This document shows, piece by piece, positions 33,229 through 38,910 of a stretch of DNA of 38,910 nt. Position 1 is the stretch's first letter. Every line of letters begins with the position of its first letter. The notes beneath the pieces were generated by a model that searched no databases, was not told the origin of the DNA, and worked only from the letters and a program-made list of their open reading frames with translations. The DNA is from Gemmataceae bacterium (lineage in GTDB: Bacteria > Planctomycetota > Planctomycetia > Gemmatales > Gemmataceae): the NCBI GenBank assembly GCA_009692005.1, contig SHZZ01000035.1, forward strand, positions 1 through 38,910, written 5' to 3'. The translations under genes were made by a program, and so were the position numbers.

Positions 33229-34521
33229 ATGCGTTTAGTTCCAACCGGGTTTTGGGCATCCTTGGCCCTGACCCTTTCCCCGGTGATATTGCTGGCTGGC
33301 CCCTTTGACTGGCCGCAATGGCGCGGCGATGCCCGCGACGGCATTTGCAAGGAAACCGGACTCCTGTCCTCTTGGCCCAAAGAAGGGCCTCCCCTGGTTT
33401 GGAAAACGGCGGGGTTGGGCGGCGGCTATACCACCCCGGCCATCGCCGATGGCAGAATTCTCGGCATGAGTTACCAGGGGGAGGAGGAAGTCCTTTGGGC
33501 CAGGGAAGAAAAAACCGGCAAAGAACTGTGGAAGACGAAAATCGCCTCCAAGGGCAAAGTCGGCCACAACGAGGGATCGCGCTGCACTCCTACAGTCGAT
33601 GGCGGGGTGCTGTACGCCGTGGGGTTGTCGGGCGACCTGGTCTGCCTGAATGTGCAGGATGGAAAAACCGTCTGGACGAAAAACTATGCCAAAGATTTCA
33701 AAGGCAGGATGATGTCAGGTTGGGGATTTAGCGAATCTCCCCTGGTGGACGGCGACAAACTGATTTGCACCCCGGGCGGAGATGACGCTGCTGTCGTGGC
33801 GCTCGATAAAAAAACCGGAAACCTGCTTTGGTCGGCCAAGGTGCCTCAGGGTGGCGGCGCGGGGTACGCCTCTCTTGTGATTTCCGAAGCTGGCGGCATC
33901 CGACAATACATCACCTGGCTGGGGAAAAACATTATTGGCGTTTCTGCAAAAGAGGGCAAACTCCTGTGGCGCTACGCCGGCAACGCCAATTCCACTGCCA
34001 ACATTCCCACGGCCATTGTCAAAAATGACCTTGTGCTGAGTTCCACTGGCTATGGCGGCGGGGCCACATCACTTTTGCGCCTGCAAGCCGATGGCAAAGG
34101 CGGCATCGAGGCCAAGGAAGTTTACAAAGTTACCGGTGAAGATCCGCGAAACAAAATCCAGAACCACCATGGCGGCATGGTCCTGCTGGGGGATTATGCC
34201 TTTTTTGGCATGGGGCACAACAACGGCATTCCCTGCTGTTTGGAACTGCTCACGGGGAAACTGGTTTGGAAAGAGGAAAAAAGGCCGGGCAGCGGCTCTG
34301 CCGCCATGCTCTACGCCGACGGCAAACTTTATTTCCGCAACCAGGACGGCACCATGAACCTGCTGGAAGCTTCCCCCAAGGGATACAACCTTATCAGCTC
34401 GTTCAAGCTGCCCGAACCGAGCGGCAAACCGAGTTGGCCTCACCCGGTGATTGCCAACGGACGGTTGTACATACGCGACCAGGACAAGCTTTTCTGCTTC
34501 TCGGTCAAAGCGGCGCAGTAG
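33229..34521 (+). CDS. Exported PQQ-type (quinoprotein-like) beta-propeller protein
   Basis: The 430-residue product has a signal peptide (RLVPTGFWASLALTLSPVILLAG) and then 'DWPQWRGDARDGICKETGLL', the opening typical of planctomycete PQQ-like propeller proteins. Blades show the 'D--TGK-LW' signature: 'EEKTGKELWKTKI', 'QDGKTVWTKNY', 'DKKTGNLLWSAKV', 'AKEGKLLWRYAG' and 'ELLTGKLVWKEE'. PQQ-binding catalytic residues cannot be assigned, and most such planctomycete proteins are thought to be structural or ligand-binding. ATG 33229 is preceded by AGGAG at 33219-33223. It converges on the xylose-isomerase-like gene. Confidence 0.9.
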   Translation: MRLVPTGFWASLALTLSPVILLAGPFDWPQWRGDARDGICKETGLLSSWPKEGPPLVWKTAGLGGGYTTPAIADGRILGMSYQGEEEVLWAREEKTGKELWKTKIASKGKVGHNEGSRCTPTVDGGVLYAVGLSGDLVCLNVQDGKTVWTKNYAKDFKGRMMSGWGFSESPLVDGDKLICTPGGDDAAVVALDKKTGNLLWSAKVPQGGGAGYASLVISEAGGIRQYITWLGKNIIGVSAKEGKLLWRYAGNANSTANIPTAIVKNDLVLSSTGYGGGATSLLRLQADGKGGIEAKEVYKVTGEDPRNKIQNHHGGMVLLGDYAFFGMGHNNGIPCCLELLTGKLVWKEEKRPGSGSAAMLYADGKLYFRNQDGTMNLLEASPKGYNLISSFKLPEPSGKPSWPHPVIANGRLYIRDQDKLFCFSVKAAQ

Positions 34522-34804
34522 GCAAGGATAAAAAACCCCGGTCTTTTGCCCCCCTCCCCGCTGCCAACCAGTGGGGGAAATGGGTATGGGTGATTGCCAA
34601 AAGGAAAGAACCCGCCGGTAACGCTTGGCAACAACCGAGCCCTTTGCACCCCGGAGATTAATTTGTTCTTCGCTGGGATCGCCGCGCAGAGAGCGCGGCC
34701 AATCCATCTGCCAGGCTGGAGCCTGGCGTTACCAGGGAGAAACAAACCTTGGCCCCTAGGGGCCAAGGCCCCTTGCACCCGTGGGGTTGCTCCGGGTTTG
34801 GAAT
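34522..34804. repeat. Hairpin-rich convergent spacer
   Basis: The 283-base gap between converging genes contains no gene but three strong inverted repeats: GCCGCGC/GCGCGGC (34681-34699), GCCAGGCT/AGCCTGGC (34710-34727) and a perfect 22-base palindrome centred at 34757/34758 (34747-34768, CCTTGGCCCC/GGGGCCAAGG around TA). A similar phrase, CCCTTTGCACCC / CCCCTTGCACCC, appears near 34640 and 34770. This looks like a patchwork of dispersed palindromic repeats that may also stop transcription from both sides. Confidence 0.6.
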
Positions 34805-35833
34805 TCATTTCCCCATCAGCTTTTTCATGATGTAAAGCTCCAGGCCTTCATAATCCCTTTCGGCACGGAAGCTTTCCACCACTTTGTCATCCACCGACCG
34901 AACCACATCCAAAACCTTTAGAAAGATTTCTCGGCTGTTGGCCAGGTGCCTGGTTTGGTCGGCTTGCTTGGTGGTGCGCATGGCTTTCACATCCAGGCCG
35001 ACGCAACCCTGGTAGCCGGCACGCTCCAAGACCCACACAGTATTAAACGCCCGGCGCAAATCGACCGAGCCGAAACTCTTGTCCTGGTCGTACTTCAAAC
35101 CATTTTGATCGTTGAGGTGCACGCTCCAAAGTTTCTTATGCCAAAGAGCGTAGGCCATGTCGTCGGAGGGATCGAGGCCGGCAAGAATGGAATGGGCGGA
35201 CTCAATCAAAACGCCGCTGCGCGAGGGGTCTACCGTCTTGTAGCAGAGAGCGAGAAAATGCCCGGGGGTTGGCATGTAAGCCATATCCATCGGTTCGTTC
35301 GGTTTCATCTCCCCGAGGATGAGAATGTTCTTGTCATACTCTAGCATCATGTTGATGGCATCGAGCAGGCGCTGCGTGGCGGTGAGAGGGCACTTGGCTT
35401 CGCGGATGTAGGTGCCTTCCCGGGCCAGCCAAAGGACGATATTCTTGCAGCCGATTTGGTTGGCGATATCGATGGTGCGACGGGTCCGGTCGAGGGCATA
35501 CTTGCGGTCCGCGGCGCTGTTGGAGGTGTAACCGCCATCGATGGTTCTGGGATGCTCCCACAGGCGCGGGGCGACGATTTCGGGAAACAGCCCTTCACCG
35601 TCGAGCATTTTCTTGACCTTGGCCACGGCCTTGGGCAATTCCAACGGGCCGACCTCGGTGGAAATGATGTCGTCATCGTGAAACTGCACGCCGTCGAAAC
35701 CGAGCTTTTTGTATTCGCGAATCTTGGCGGCAAAGGCCACTTCCTTGCGCACGGGCGGGCCAAACGGGTCAGCGCCCATGCTGATGTTCCAGGGCCCGAA
35801 GGAAAATTGATACTGCTTTTTAGATCCTGCCAT
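34805..35833 (-). CDS. Xylose isomerase-like TIM-barrel protein (XylA family)
   Basis: The 342-residue product starts at ATG 35833, with AAGGAG eight bases upstream. An ATG at 35875 has no such site and would add 14 residues unlike the family. It follows actinobacterial XylA closely: 'FSFGPWNI..GADPFG', 'GFDGVQFHDDD' (catalytic H52, D55), 'GEMKPNEP' (E175, K177), 'IESAHS' (E211, H214), 'KYDQD' (D249, D251) and 'GLDVK' (D281), at the same spacing as the Streptomyces metal and acid-base residues. The one change is His239 in 'SVHLNDQ', where the Asp of 'IDLNGQ' normally binds metal. It is shorter than XylA (about 390). It likely isomerises an aldose; the sugar is uncertain, and no sugar-uptake or kinase gene is near. 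Confidence 0.88.
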   Translation of the reverse strand: MAGSKKQYQFSFGPWNISMGADPFGPPVRKEVAFAAKIREYKKLGFDGVQFHDDDIISTEVGPLELPKAVAKVKKMLDGEGLFPEIVAPRLWEHPRTIDGGYTSNSAADRKYALDRTRRTIDIANQIGCKNIVLWLAREGTYIREAKCPLTATQRLLDAINMMLEYDKNILILGEMKPNEPMDMAYMPTPGHFLALCYKTVDPSRSGVLIESAHSILAGLDPSDDMAYALWHKKLWSVHLNDQNGLKYDQDKSFGSVDLRRAFNTVWVLERAGYQGCVGLDVKAMRTTKQADQTRHLANSREIFLKVLDVVRSVDDKVVESFRAERDYEGLELYIMKKLMGK

Positions 35834-35964
35834 CCGTCCTGCTCCTTGAGTGAAAGAACCGTTGAATCGCCCCATGCTAACACAGAAGGAGGGCTGGGGA
35901 ATGAGAAAACAGCAGGGCAGGAATGGTCATGGGCCTACTGCGCGAACTTTCAGGAATTCTCTAC

Positions 35965-36190
35965 AAAGCCCGCATCATCACCCCACCAATTGAATCCGTG
36001 CAAGTCGCTTCCTTGGCTTTGAATCGCCTCGGCTAACATGAGGGTGTTGGAAGCGCCGTCGTGAATATCGACAAGTTTGGCGCCGAGATTTTCCGCAGAG
36101 GGGCGTTTGAAGGGCGCGCCACTCGGGGGGGTGGCCCGGATATCCCGATTGCCGAAGTTCGCTGCCTAGTTGTGATTCGTTAATCCCCCG
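35965..36190 (-). pseudogene. Decayed fragment of the DUF1559 prepilin-like gene
   Basis: This 226-base stretch aligns without gaps to 37492-37717 inside the intact DUF1559 gene, with about 22 mismatches by eye (near 90% identity) and in the same orientation. Translated in the parental frame it reads GGLTNHN, then TAG in place of the Tyr codon, then AANFG..., so it is non-functional. It has no start or prepilin leader. It begins eight bases after the stop of the antitoxin gene. The remaining bases from 35834 to 35964 show nothing recognisable. Confidence 0.85.
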
Positions 36191-36197
36191 GTCAGCT

Positions 36198-36473
36198 TCA
36201 GCGTTTGGTTGTGCGGGTGTTGTTTTGGCGAGCGAGTTTTTGCACCACCCATGTGCGGATTAGCTCTTCCCGCGAAACACCTTTGGCTTGGGCCAGTTGC
36301 TCGACCGCTTTGACTTCGGGGGATTCGAGAGGCACCTTGATGGCGGTGCCACGCACGAAGACCGGCTCGGCTACCCCTTCTAGTTCGTCTTCAAAATCGG
36401 TCAAGTCATGGGCGTCCCAAAACTCAGCCAATTTCTCGATGGAGTCGGTTTTTGGAAGTTTGGACTTCTTCAT
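36198..36473 (-). CDS. CopG/BrnA-type antitoxin
   Basis: The 91-residue product follows the CopG_antitoxin pattern: 'DSIEKLAEFWDAHDLTDFED' at the N-terminus, a basic/beta strand 'TAIKVPLESPEVKAVEQLA' and a helix 'REELIRTWVVQKLA', i.e. a ribbon-helix-helix-like DNA-binding end. ATG 36473 overlaps the toxin stop as ATGA and has GGAAAG just upstream; an ATG at 36485 is also in frame. It should neutralise the BrnT-like toxin encoded upstream and repress the pair's promoter. Confidence 0.85.
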   Translation of the reverse strand: MKKSKLPKTDSIEKLAEFWDAHDLTDFEDELEGVAEPVFVRGTAIKVPLESPEVKAVEQLAQAKGVSREELIRTWVVQKLARQNNTRTTKR

Positions 36474-36754
36474 CGGTCTTTCCATTTTCGATATCGATGT
36501 TTCTCTTTGCCGGTCATCTCCCGCGCGGTCACCGGGTATCCATTGCCATCCGGAAATTGAATTACCACGCAGAGCAGGAAGCGACCCGCTTTGGTTTGCC
36601 CCTGTACATAGTATACCGGATTCTCTCCCTCGGATTTCCCCCTACGCACTAGCGACTTCCCGAAACAGACATCTTCCACCTCGTCAGGCGTCACACCGTG
36701 CCGCGCGATGTGCTCGATTCTTTCGGCGGGCCAGATGAACTCGTCAATTTGCAT
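36470..36754 (-). CDS. BrnT-type ribonuclease toxin
   Basis: The 94-residue product matches BrnT: 'FIWPAERIEHIARHGVTPDE' at the N-terminus, 'GRFLLCVVIQFPDGNGYPV' in the core and 'TAREMTGKEKHRYRKWK' at the C-terminus. BrnT is a RelE-like mRNA/RNA-cleaving toxin, and the toxin-first order is normal for the family. No ribosome site is visible; TAGAAT (36761-36766, minus strand) lies six bases before ATG 36754, so the message may start at or very near the ATG. The pair sits between a decayed membrane-protein gene and the DUF1559 fragment. Confidence 0.88.
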   Translation of the reverse strand: MQIDEFIWPAERIEHIARHGVTPDEVEDVCFGKSLVRRGKSEGENPVYYVQGQTKAGRFLLCVVIQFPDGNGYPVTAREMTGKEKHRYRKWKDR

Positions 36755-36755
36755 G

Positions 36756-37175
36756 TCAGGATTCTACACCAAATTGGCTTGTGCCCCACCACGCGACCCA
36801 ACCGGAAACCAACCAGGCATCCGTGCGTTCGGGACCCGGCGTTCCCCGGATGTGCCGCAAGATGGTGACGAATGAAAGCGCCGTGGTGAACTCCAGGATA
36901 AGGTTGGTCTCAACAGCCGTAAGGCGGCCGATGAACAAGCATGACCCAGAGGCTTCGATGCATGCCAGTCAACCTGTCGCGGGCAAAATACACTTGGGCC
37001 AATCCGCCGTCATCTCCGCATACGGCAACCAACCGAGCAATGCGCTGAACGCCCAAATTCTCCAAGAAGCCGTTTTCAATTGAATCCGCCGATTCAGCAT
37101 ATGACGGAGGTAAAGCCCATATCCAGCAAGCTGGATGATGCCGGCGCCGGTGCCAAGAATGGCCCCGACTTCAAA
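36756..37175 (-). pseudogene. Decayed membrane protein gene
   Basis: One minus-strand frame reads as a small membrane protein: 'FEVGAILGTGAGIIQLAGYG', 'SWRIWAFSALLGWLP', 'YAEMTADWPKCILPATG', then an in-frame TGA (36969-36971), then 'LACIEASGSCLFIG' and 'NLILEFTTALSFVTILRHI' to a stop at 36756. There is no plausible start codon before the first helix, which abuts the terminator of the DUF1559 gene. The hydrophobic pattern recalls PQ-loop-like integral membrane proteins, but the family is unsure. The missing start, internal stop and short middle part indicate decay. Confidence 0.55.
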
Positions 37176-37202
37176 AAGAAATGGCAAGCCTTGCGGCTTG
37201 CC
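37172..37202 (-). terminator. Intrinsic terminator of the DUF1559 gene
   Basis: On the minus strand GGCAAGCC-GCAA-GGCTTGCC (37202-37183) is an 8-bp perfect stem with a GCAA tetraloop, followed by ATTTCTTTTTG. It starts 28 bases after the DUF1559 stop codon and is a textbook Rho-independent terminator. Confidence 0.85.
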
Positions 37203-37230
37203 AGGGAAGGTTTTGCTCTTCGATACCCAA

Positions 37231-38118
37231 CTAAAACGGGCCGGGAACTTCGCCCCCGCGGGCGCTGCCCAAGGCTCGCCAAGTGACAATATCAACACTG
37301 TCGCTGATTAAACGCACGCTGCCATCGCACATGGATACAATCACCCCGCCGGAATGCCTGCTGCGGGCGAAGAAATTGGTCGGGGCGGCGGTTGTCGAAA
37401 CCGCGCAAGGCGGGTTTGGCGTTTGGTTCTGGCAGTACCCCGCCGTGTAAATGCGGTCGGGTGTGGTGGTGTTCGGCAACGATTGCGTGGTAAAGCCCGC
37501 GGCATCACCCCACCAAACGAATCCGCGCAGGTCGCTTCCTTGGCCCTGAATCACCTCGGCTAACATGAGGGTGTTGGAAGTGCCATCGTGAATATCGACA
37601 AGTTTGGCGCCGAGATTGTCCGCCCCGGCGCGTTTGAAGGGCGCGCCACTGGGGGGGTTGGCCCAGATATCCAGGTTGCCGAAGTTCGCTGCATAGTTGT
37701 GATTCGTTAATCCCCCGAACGGGGTGCTATTAAGGTCTGAAGGGCAAGACAGAACCTTGAACCTCTTGTTGGAAACATTGGTGGTATTGGGTGCGCCGCT
37801 GTAGCGGGGTCCGGTGGCGTCGGTGCCTCCCCAGTTCTGATAAAGTTTCGAAACATTTTCCTGTTCGATGTACGGCAGGACCAGCATTTGCCAGGTGCCC
37901 CAGCAGCACCCGCCTTGGCCGGTGCCGGCCGGAAGCGTTCCCTTGCCATCGTGATGATTGTGCATGGCCAGGGAGATCTGCTTTAAGTTGTTGGAGCAAC
38001 TCATGCGAGCGGCAGCTTCACGCACTTTTTGCACTGCTGGCAGCAGCAAGCCAATAAGTATGGCAATAATGGCAATGACGACGAGCAATTCGATCAGGGT
38101 GAAACCTATCTTGCGCAT
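37231..38118 (-). CDS. DUF1559 prepilin-like (type II pseudopilin-type) protein
   Basis: The 295-residue product begins [20 protein letters not shown], a type IV prepilin leader: short basic peptide, cleavage after Gly5, Phe6 to be methylated and Glu10 (E5 of the mature form). A hydrophobic helix and '[20 protein letters not shown]' follow, as in planctomycete DUF1559 proteins. The C-terminus carries the family H-x9-DG motif ('[16 protein letters not shown]'). These proteins are numerous in planctomycetes and are thought to be surface or secretion-system pseudopilins, processed by a prepilin peptidase. It follows a lipoprotein gene by 35 bases and ends at a clear terminator. Part of it (37492-37717) is duplicated in decayed form at 35965-36190. 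Confidence 0.93.
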   Translation of the reverse strand: MRKIGFTLIELLVVIAIIAILIGLLLPAVQKVREAAARMSCSNNLKQISLAMHNHHDGKGTLPAGTGQGGCCWGTWQMLVLPYIEQENVSKLYQNWGGTDATGPRYSGAPNTTNVSNKRFKVLSCPSDLNSTPFGGLTNHNYAANFGNLDIWANPPSGAPFKRAGADNLGAKLVDIHDGTSNTLMLAEVIQGQGSDLRGFVWWGDAAGFTTQSLPNTTTPDRIYTAGYCQNQTPNPPCAVSTTAAPTNFFARSRHSGGVIVSMCDGSVRLISDSVDIVTWRALGSARGGEVPGPF

Positions 38119-38153
38119 GGCAAACCCTTTCTGAAAAGAAGGAAGGAAAGAGG

Positions 38154-38549
38154 TCAGTCGAGTTTGAAATCCACCTGATTATCCTTGCCGGCCTCGACAG
38201 TGGCTTTCAGCGTGGTTTCCAAATTGTATTTGCGGGGCAGCAGTTCTTTGGCAATCGGGCCGGTGCCAGGGGCCTCGTCCTTGCCAGCCTTTTGCTTGGG
38301 ATCGGCCATGTTGATTTGCACTTTGTAATTGCCTGGGAGAAGCCCTTTGTCCTTGGGGATGACAAAAGCCCCATTTTCTATGTTGGCCCCCCCTTCGCTT
38401 CCCTTGCCATCCGCTTCAAAGCGAATGGTGGCATTGGAAATTGCTTGGCCTTTGTAGGTGACATTGCCTTTGACCCCGACCCGCTGATCGGAAGAGCAGG
38501 AACATATCAAAAGGCATAATGTGAAAAGGGAAGGCATAAAGAAGCGCAT
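38154..38549 (-). CDS. Small lipoprotein with carboxypeptidase-regulatory-like (transthyretin-like) domain
   Basis: The 131-residue product starts at ATG 38549 (AGGA about eight bases upstream) with a lipoprotein signal '[18 protein letters not shown]', where Cys18 is the likely lipid-modified residue. The body '[19 protein letters not shown]' and '[20 protein letters not shown]' is the beta-sandwich seen in planctomycete lipoproteins that accompany DUF1559 genes. A start at 38585 would remove the signal. It is the first gene of a two-gene unit with the prepilin-like gene and probably assists that protein at the outer face of a membrane. Confidence 0.87.
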   Translation of the reverse strand: MRFFMPSLFTLCLLICSCSSDQRVGVKGNVTYKGQAISNATIRFEADGKGSEGGANIENGAFVIPKDKGLLPGNYKVQINMADPKQKAGKDEAPGTGPIAKELLPRKYNLETTLKATVEAGKDNQVDFKLD

Positions 38550-38571
38550 GAGATGATCCTGGTAGAAGGGT

Positions 38572-38577
38572 ATAATA
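38572..38577 (-). promoter_or_regulatory. Possible -10 element of the lipoprotein/prepilin unit
   Basis: TATTAT on the minus strand lies 22 bases upstream of the lipoprotein start in an AT-rich stretch. No good -35 is seen 16-18 bases further upstream, so the call is weak. Confidence 0.3.
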
Positions 38578-38693
38578 CTACTCAATTCATATTAAAGAAC
38601 GATACTTCAAAATGCAACTTAAAACTCACAAGTTGTCTTCCACATTTAGAAATGTCCCCATCCTTCCACAGATAGAAATGGCCCCTTTTCCGG

Positions 38694-38756
38694 GGTGGTG
38701 TAGGGGTGAAGCGGAGGCCGAGCGTAGCGAGGCCGCAGCGCAGCCCCTACACCACC
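38694..38756. repeat. 13-bp inverted repeat inside the IS end
   Basis: GGTGGTGTAGGGG (38694-38706) and CCCCTACACCACC (38744-38756) are perfect inverted repeats around a GC-rich 37-base loop. It starts nine bases after the transposase stop and may terminate transcription of the transposase or be a separate palindromic repeat inserted there. Confidence 0.7.
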
Positions 38757-38764
38757 GGGCCCCG

Positions 38765-38910
38765 CTAACGCCAGGGGTGGTCTGCCCTCGGCTTCCACGC
38801 TGGCTTCGACTTCCCCACCTGCTGCGGTTCCACCGCCCTCATTCGCACCGGACGCTCCGGCAACTCCTTCCACTTTAGCTCATGGCCCTGATACTGCAAT
38901 TGCATCGTGC
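38765..38910 (-). CDS. Partial transposase (rve integrase type), C-terminal 48 residues
   Basis: Reading from the right edge, the minus strand is open for 48 codons to a TAG at 38765-38767. The visible end has 'QLQYQGHELKWKELPERPV' and finishes 'WKPRADHPWR'. The 'WKP..DHPWR' tail is typical of integrase-core transposases of IS481/ISNCY-type elements common in planctomycetes. The catalytic DDE part lies outside the window. The stop is directly followed by the IS-end structures. Confidence 0.6.
   Translation of the reverse strand, partial: TMQLQYQGHELKWKELPERPVRMRAVEPQQVGKSKPAWKPRADHPWR

Larger units (their letters stand above)
38637..38910 (-). mobile_element. End of an insertion sequence, cut by the right edge
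   Basis: Two 23-bp direct repeats with 20 of 23 matching bases (38637-38659 and 38663-38685; shared core CTTCCACA..TAGAAATG.CCCC) precede a hairpin and the C-terminal end of a transposase. Iterated 'GGGGACATTTCT' type repeats at the tips are typical of IS elements with rve-type integrase transposases (IS21- or IS481-like). The other end lies outside the window, so the family and length cannot be fixed. Confidence 0.6.

Noticed and set aside
36781-37286. Two plus-strand frames of 100 and 68 codons
   Set aside because: No similarity pattern; the opposite strand carries a coherent but decayed membrane-protein frame.
38612-38878. 88-codon plus-strand frame at the right edge
   Set aside because: It crosses the IS-end repeats and the hairpin, and is antisense to the transposase tail.

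Overview
The window looks like a chromosomal segment of a planctomycete, most probably of the Gemmataceae/Gemmatales group. This is inferred from gene content, not from a marker gene. The indicators are a surface protein with a 'LE-LRETPA' type N-terminus, a very long Ser/Thr kinase with a zinc-ribbon start and TPR-like C-terminus, a DUF1549/DUF1553 + DUF1501 + WD40 operon, a DUF1559 prepilin-like gene, a PQQ-type beta-propeller, and large secreted proteins that I cannot place in a family. No rRNA, tRNA or CRISPR array is visible.

Left part (1-8410): a surface beta-helix protein runs off the left edge on the minus strand. It is divergent from a 1523-residue kinase (2409-6980). The kinase converges on a pectate-lyase-like beta-helix protein (8410-7049), and the junction is a 76-bp inverted repeat that supplies the TAA stop codon of both genes. 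Middle (8748-21244): two giant secreted, C-terminally membrane-anchored proteins of unknown function lie 10 bp apart, followed 22 bp later by a FadB/FadJ/TFP-alpha-like gene. The second giant protein appears to be two fused copies of the architecture of the first, so the locus holds three related modules of about 1100 residues each. This is the best candidate here for an undescribed system.

21405-26610 is a run of small co-directional genes: a Spy/CpxP-like secreted protein, an orphan overlapping a DinB-like gene, a secreted hypothetical, two VOC/glyoxalase proteins and a HEAT-repeat protein that ends in a likely terminator. 26871-30784 is the DUF1549/1553, DUF1501, WD40 operon. 30854-35833 holds a flavodoxin-like protein, a membrane-anchored purple-acid-phosphatase-like enzyme, a PQQ-type propeller protein and a xylose-isomerase-fold protein. 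They are separated by divergent spacers and hairpin-rich convergent spacers.

The right part (35834-38910) is accessory. In minus-strand order it contains the C-terminal tail of an IS transposase with its IS end at the right edge, a small lipoprotein, a DUF1559 prepilin-like gene with a clear terminator, a decayed membrane-protein gene, a BrnT/BrnA-type toxin-antitoxin pair, and a decayed 226-bp duplicate of the middle of the DUF1559 gene. The duplicate and its parent form direct repeats around the toxin-antitoxin pair. Coordinates and translations were worked out by eye; family names rest on recognised motifs, not on database searches.
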